This document shows, piece after piece, positions 58,646 to 60,998 of a DNA stretch of 60,998 nt (positions are counted from its first letter, which is position 1; the number at the start of each line of letters is the position of its first letter). The translations under genes were made by a program, and so were the position numbers. The notes under the pieces were generated by a model, which had not been told where the DNA came from, searched no databases, and worked only from the letters and a program-made list of their open reading frames with translations. The DNA comes from Microvirga arsenatis (GTDB lineage: Bacteria > Pseudomonadota > Alphaproteobacteria > Rhizobiales > Beijerinckiaceae): positions 1-60,998 of the forward strand of contig NZ_JAAAXJ010000018.1 in assembly GCF_009910705.1 (NCBI RefSeq). The letters run 5' to 3'.

Positions 58646-59287
58646 TTGAAATCTCTAATTGAAGTCGACACCCTGCGCGACCCAATCGACACCTCGACGC
58701 CGCAGGGGATGTTTTCGCTGCAGGTTCTCGGCGCCGTGGCCCAACTGGAACGATCGCTGATCTCCGAGCGCACTAAGGCAGGCCTGCGGGCGGCTAAAGC
58801 CCGCGGCAAGGTTCTCGGAAGCCCAGCTGTACGGGAGCGCCGGCCGGATACCATCCGGAAGATGACAGCCGCCCGTGCAAAGCGCTACATCGATTCCCTG
58901 ATTGCCTCGGCCGACCAATGGATGCCGACGGTGAAGCGGATGCGGCCGGCCCATACCTGGGACGATGTTGTCCGTGTTCTGAACGCTCGCGGCCAGGACT
59001 GGACGGTGGACCGCCTGTCCCGGGCTGTCCGGACGCTCGTGTCCCAGCGGATGGCCGATCCGGATCTCCTCAAGAAGTCCCCTCCCCGCTCGAGCGACGA
59101 CCGCCTCATGACACTGATCGCCGGCATTGCCATGGCGGATCCGGATCTGTCGCTGCGGGACATTGCCCGCCAGTTGGGGCGCATGCGCGAAAGGACGCCC
59201 CGAGGCGGCGCGAAATGGAATGCGTCATCCGTCAAGCAGCAGCTCGACAGGGCAAAGAAGCTCGGGCTGGTGTCAGCCGTCTCCTAA
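58646..59287 (+). pseudogene. Serine recombinase/resolvase lacking its catalytic N-terminus
   Basis: The frame begins KSLIEVDTLRDPIDTSTPQG, MFSLQVLGAVAQLERSLISER and TKAGLRAAKARGKVLGSP, the second half of the resolvase domain (FxSLxExIDTxTPxGxxxxxxxxxxAxxER...RTKAGL). The first 70 or so residues, including the catalytic Ser, are missing, and the junction is the palindrome at 58596-58643. The rest (about 145 residues, two helical DNA-binding-like modules) is intact. Upstream the frame is open only to 58607, so it cannot be a working resolvase. Confidence 0.75.
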
Positions 59288-59292
59288 TCGGA

Positions 59293-59790
59293 TCAGATTC
59301 CGTGAATATCCTGGTCGGTATAGGGTTTGAAGTCGCGGTCGATCTCGTTGGGCTCCATATAAAGACCGCCCCGAGCTGCATCGAGGAAGCGGCGGACTGT
59401 GAGGAGTGCGTCCTGGTTGCCGCTGGTGATAAGGTCAAGCGGGGGCCTTCCGCCGAAGATGACGGCCTTGTGCGGATCGCGAAGCCATTGGGTGCCCTCC
59501 TCTTCCGTGTCGAAGAGGATACGGAGAGCCTGATAGATCCCCAGGACGGCCGAGATGCGGATCAGGACGTCGTAGTCCAAGGTGATGTCCTGGTGCTCTT
59601 GGACCTTTTTCACCCAGTTCTGGTAGGTCGAGGGGGCCGGATACCCAAGGATCTTGCGCTGCTGTTCCTCACTGAGGCCCCACAGGTTGGCCAGGCTGAT
59701 AAATGTCCGCAGGCCGGGACCACTCAGCTCGCGGCGCTTTCCAACTGGGAACATTGCATCTTCTTCGTCGTGGCCCGTTCCGCTAACCAT
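59293..59790 (-). CDS. Xre/MbcA/ParS-family antitoxin-like protein
   Basis: A 165-residue protein from ATG 59790 (AAAGGTG upstream). Residues about 20-85 form an Xre-type HTH: LSGPGLRTFISLANLWGLSE, EQQRKILGYPAPSTYQNWVK and LIRISAVLGIYQALRILF. Residues about 85-145 are a DUF2384 toxin-binding region (RDPHKAVIFGGRPPLDLITS, ALLTVRRFLDAARGG). Partners are RES-domain toxins that degrade NAD; none is adjacent. So it is an orphan antitoxin, or represses other genes. It converges on the serine recombinase remnant, 5 bp away. Confidence 0.85.
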   Translation of the reverse strand: MVSGTGHDEEDAMFPVGKRRELSGPGLRTFISLANLWGLSEEQQRKILGYPAPSTYQNWVKKVQEHQDITLDYDVLIRISAVLGIYQALRILFDTEEEGTQWLRDPHKAVIFGGRPPLDLITSGNQDALLTVRRFLDAARGGLYMEPNEIDRDFKPYTDQDIHGI

Positions 59791-60001
59791 AATGACACCT
59801 TTCAGATGCACTGTAGCTTATAACAGTCGTGGTCGGGTTACGAGTACCGGACGACTTGAGGGCACCAGCGACATCTGATCCTTGTTCGTAAGAGCAGCCC
59901 CTGTCCTATTCCTGCACGATTTTCTGATCCTGTGACGCGATACTTGACCCGCGGCCTGACATCCGATGAGCTACAGGATCAGCGCCACACAAGGTTGCGA
60001 C

Positions 60002-60268
60002 ATGCCGGAATCCGCTGACCAGATCATTGCGATCGCCATCTCCCACCTCGAGGGCCAGGCGGAGCGTCTTCGCTCCCTTGATCTCACTGACCCACTAATC
60101 GTTGAGGTTGTTTGCCGCAGCAACGTGGTTCTCGGTAGTTACGGGCCTCTCTGGCTCCTCAAGCACAACAAAGTCCTACAGGCCATCCCGCTTGATCTGG
60201 TTCTGTCCGGCCAGTCTGAGCGCGTGCTCAACGCCCTAGGGCAGATCGAGTACGGCACCGCCGTCTAG
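60002..60268 (+). CDS. Small DUF2384-like protein
   Basis: An 88-residue protein from ATG 60002 (AAGG upstream). The N-terminus is MPESADQIIAIAISHLEGQA, and the C-terminus is KVLQAIPLDLVLSGQSERVL, NALGQIEYG, a pattern like the toxin-binding C-terminus of Xre/MbcA/ParS antitoxins (PLdlL...G...V...L.rIehG). It has no HTH. It may be a reduced antitoxin or an anti-toxin-type adaptor. A start at 59966 is possible but has no ribosome-binding site. Confidence 0.5.
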   Translation: MPESADQIIAIAISHLEGQAERLRSLDLTDPLIVEVVCRSNVVLGSYGPLWLLKHNKVLQAIPLDLVLSGQSERVLNALGQIEYGTAV

Positions 60269-60681
60269 TCAAACCTCGAGGATCTTCCCCTTGGCTGCCC
60301 TTGTGCCATGTCCCACTGGTCGGTCGACGCCGTTGGCTCGGGCGATGCGTGAACCTCGTCTACCTGCCCCTCCTTCAGCGCTTCCAGAGGGCTAGACCCA
60401 GCCGAGCCACATCCGGGATAAAGAGCCACTTCAGGCGCACCTACGGAGACGGCATCAGGTCGTCTTTGAGGAGGATGCTGGGATTTTTGACGATCCCGGT
60501 GCTGGTGAACTGACAAGCGGGGAACACCAACGTACCACTCTCCTATTTTGCGATAATCTCATCGGCGGCAAGCCGCCTGTCGGTCTCCTCGGGCCGGATC
60601 CCGCTGTGGGCGGACACCTCTCGCGGGGAGAGCAGTCCGCCAGCTATCTCGACGAACTCAGCGCCCTCACCTTGCCTCTTT
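60265..60681 (-). pseudogene. Decayed HTH protein associated with antitoxins
   Basis: Read leftward, one frame gives FVEIAGGLLSPREVSAHSGI, RPEETDRRLAADEIIAK, a stop, TLVFPACQFTSTGIVKNPSI, LLKDDLMPSP, a stop, then another frame with SSPLEALKEGQVDEVHASPE. This follows the layout of proteins with an N-terminal DNA-binding unit (LLTPEEVAxxLGI...VDKRRRxGxLLA), a QFxxxGxVxPGL segment and an SPLEALRxGxVxxVLxAA end that occur beside RES/Xre toxin-antitoxin genes. Two stops and a shift make it a relic. Confidence 0.5.
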
Positions 60682-60733
60682 TAATCGGCCGAGCCCTTGG
60701 ATCGTCGTTGCCGTCGGACACGGCGTAATCGTC

Positions 60734-60952
60734 CTACACTTCGATAATCTTGATGCCTACTTTGCTCCGGCGCTTAGTCATTGGATAGCCGAGAGGGTTG
60801 CACACCACCCGGATCTCATGGCCATCGGCAGCCGGGACGATGTAGTCGAACGGGGTGTGCACGTGGCCATTGGTGCCGTCGCGAGCTGTGTTGAAATTCG
60901 GGTGGCGCGATCTCCGGCATGAACATCGTATTGGGTCAGGCGGCGAGGTCAA
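60734..60952 (-). pseudogene. C-terminal remnant of a metallophosphoesterase
   Basis: The end of the frame reads NGHVHTPFDYIVP, then GHEIRVVCNPLGYPMTKRRS. In calcineurin-like phosphoesterases the C-terminus has GHxHxxFDY and VCNPRGY, with the two His as metal ligands. The frame loses similarity before residue 25, so only about 48 residues remain. The rest might lie beyond the window, but the sequence at its start looks scrambled. Confidence 0.55.
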
Positions 60953-60998
60953 TCGTCTCCTTCGGGGCTGACGCTTGTGTCAGCGTCTTCCAGCCGTC

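Noticed and set aside
1..60998. CRISPR array, tRNA or rRNA genes
   Set aside because: No regularly spaced direct repeats, and no tRNA- or rRNA-like sequence was recognised by eye. A covariance-model scan would be needed to exclude small RNAs.

Overview
This window looks like an accessory region (a plasmid or a mobile-element-rich chromosomal island) of an alphaproteobacterium in the Hyphomicrobiales, probably a Methylobacteriaceae member such as Microvirga or Methylobacterium. The basis is GC-rich coding sequence plus family content typical of that group: NepR-like anti-sigma factor, an HWE-type PAS histidine kinase, DUF1403, SWIB-domain and DUF3303-type small proteins, and many IS6, IS5, IS630, IS110 and IS3 relics. 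The genus is an inference. No rRNA, tRNA, CRISPR array or replication origin was recognised.

Layout. 0-7 kb: a truncated hemolysin-III-type membrane protein, a PilZ protein and many small genes, several with a single in-frame stop or frameshift (SWIB protein, a winged-helix-like protein, a short basic protein), plus NepR-like and BrnA-like regulators. 7-18 kb: two apparently intact RTX-type secreted proteins and a third RTX tail cut by an IS6 relic, a cytochrome c peroxidase-cupredoxin fusion in an operon with an exported helical protein, a divergent PKHD-type iron dioxygenase, and an eroded rarA whose 5' end is lost at an IS6 end. 18-30 kb: a cold-shock protein, a frameshifted membrane-anchored Mrr-like nuclease, a 1045-residue five-PAS HWE kinase with a receiver domain, a frameshifted GAF protein, and an MHYT-GGDEF-EAL c-di-GMP enzyme. 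30-41 kb: a mobile-element graveyard (Tn3, IS630, IS5, IS6, IS110) around a DmeF metal exporter, a truncated DUF411 gene, a RelE-type toxin-antitoxin pair with a near-consensus promoter predicting a leaderless mRNA, a WYL regulator/VOC protein pair, and a 93-residue membrane protein gene cleanly split by an IS630 derivative.

41-55 kb is metabolic. One strand carries a dehydrogenase, an RraA-like aldolase, the tripartite uptake genes tctC-tctB-tctA, an MFS exporter and an FMN-dependent alpha-hydroxy-acid oxidase, with a divergent LysR regulator; remnants of an LtnD-like dehydrogenase and a glycerate-kinase-like C-terminus lie within or beside it. This reads as uptake and breakdown of a small hydroxylated carboxylic acid. 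Next to it a MetR-like regulator diverges from a tight operon of a MalY/PatB C-S lyase, a short-chain dehydrogenase lacking the catalytic Tyr, and an FAD amine oxidase.

55-61 kb: a two-gene unit (DUF1403 then ScpB-like) diverges from a tyrosine recombinase, with a perfect 11-7-11 bp inverted repeat between them, the geometry of a tyrosine-recombinase core site. Just past the recombinase a 21-6-21 bp perfect palindrome sits exactly where a serine recombinase gene loses its catalytic N-terminus. The end holds an Xre/MbcA/ParS-type antitoxin, a small DUF2384-like protein, a decayed antitoxin-like gene and a metallophosphoesterase remnant. The DUF1403/ScpB/recombinase/palindrome module is my best candidate for an undescribed system, probably in element maintenance or segregation.

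Many small genes carry exactly one lesion. Gene decay is the simplest reading, but base-calling errors in the assembly should be excluded first.
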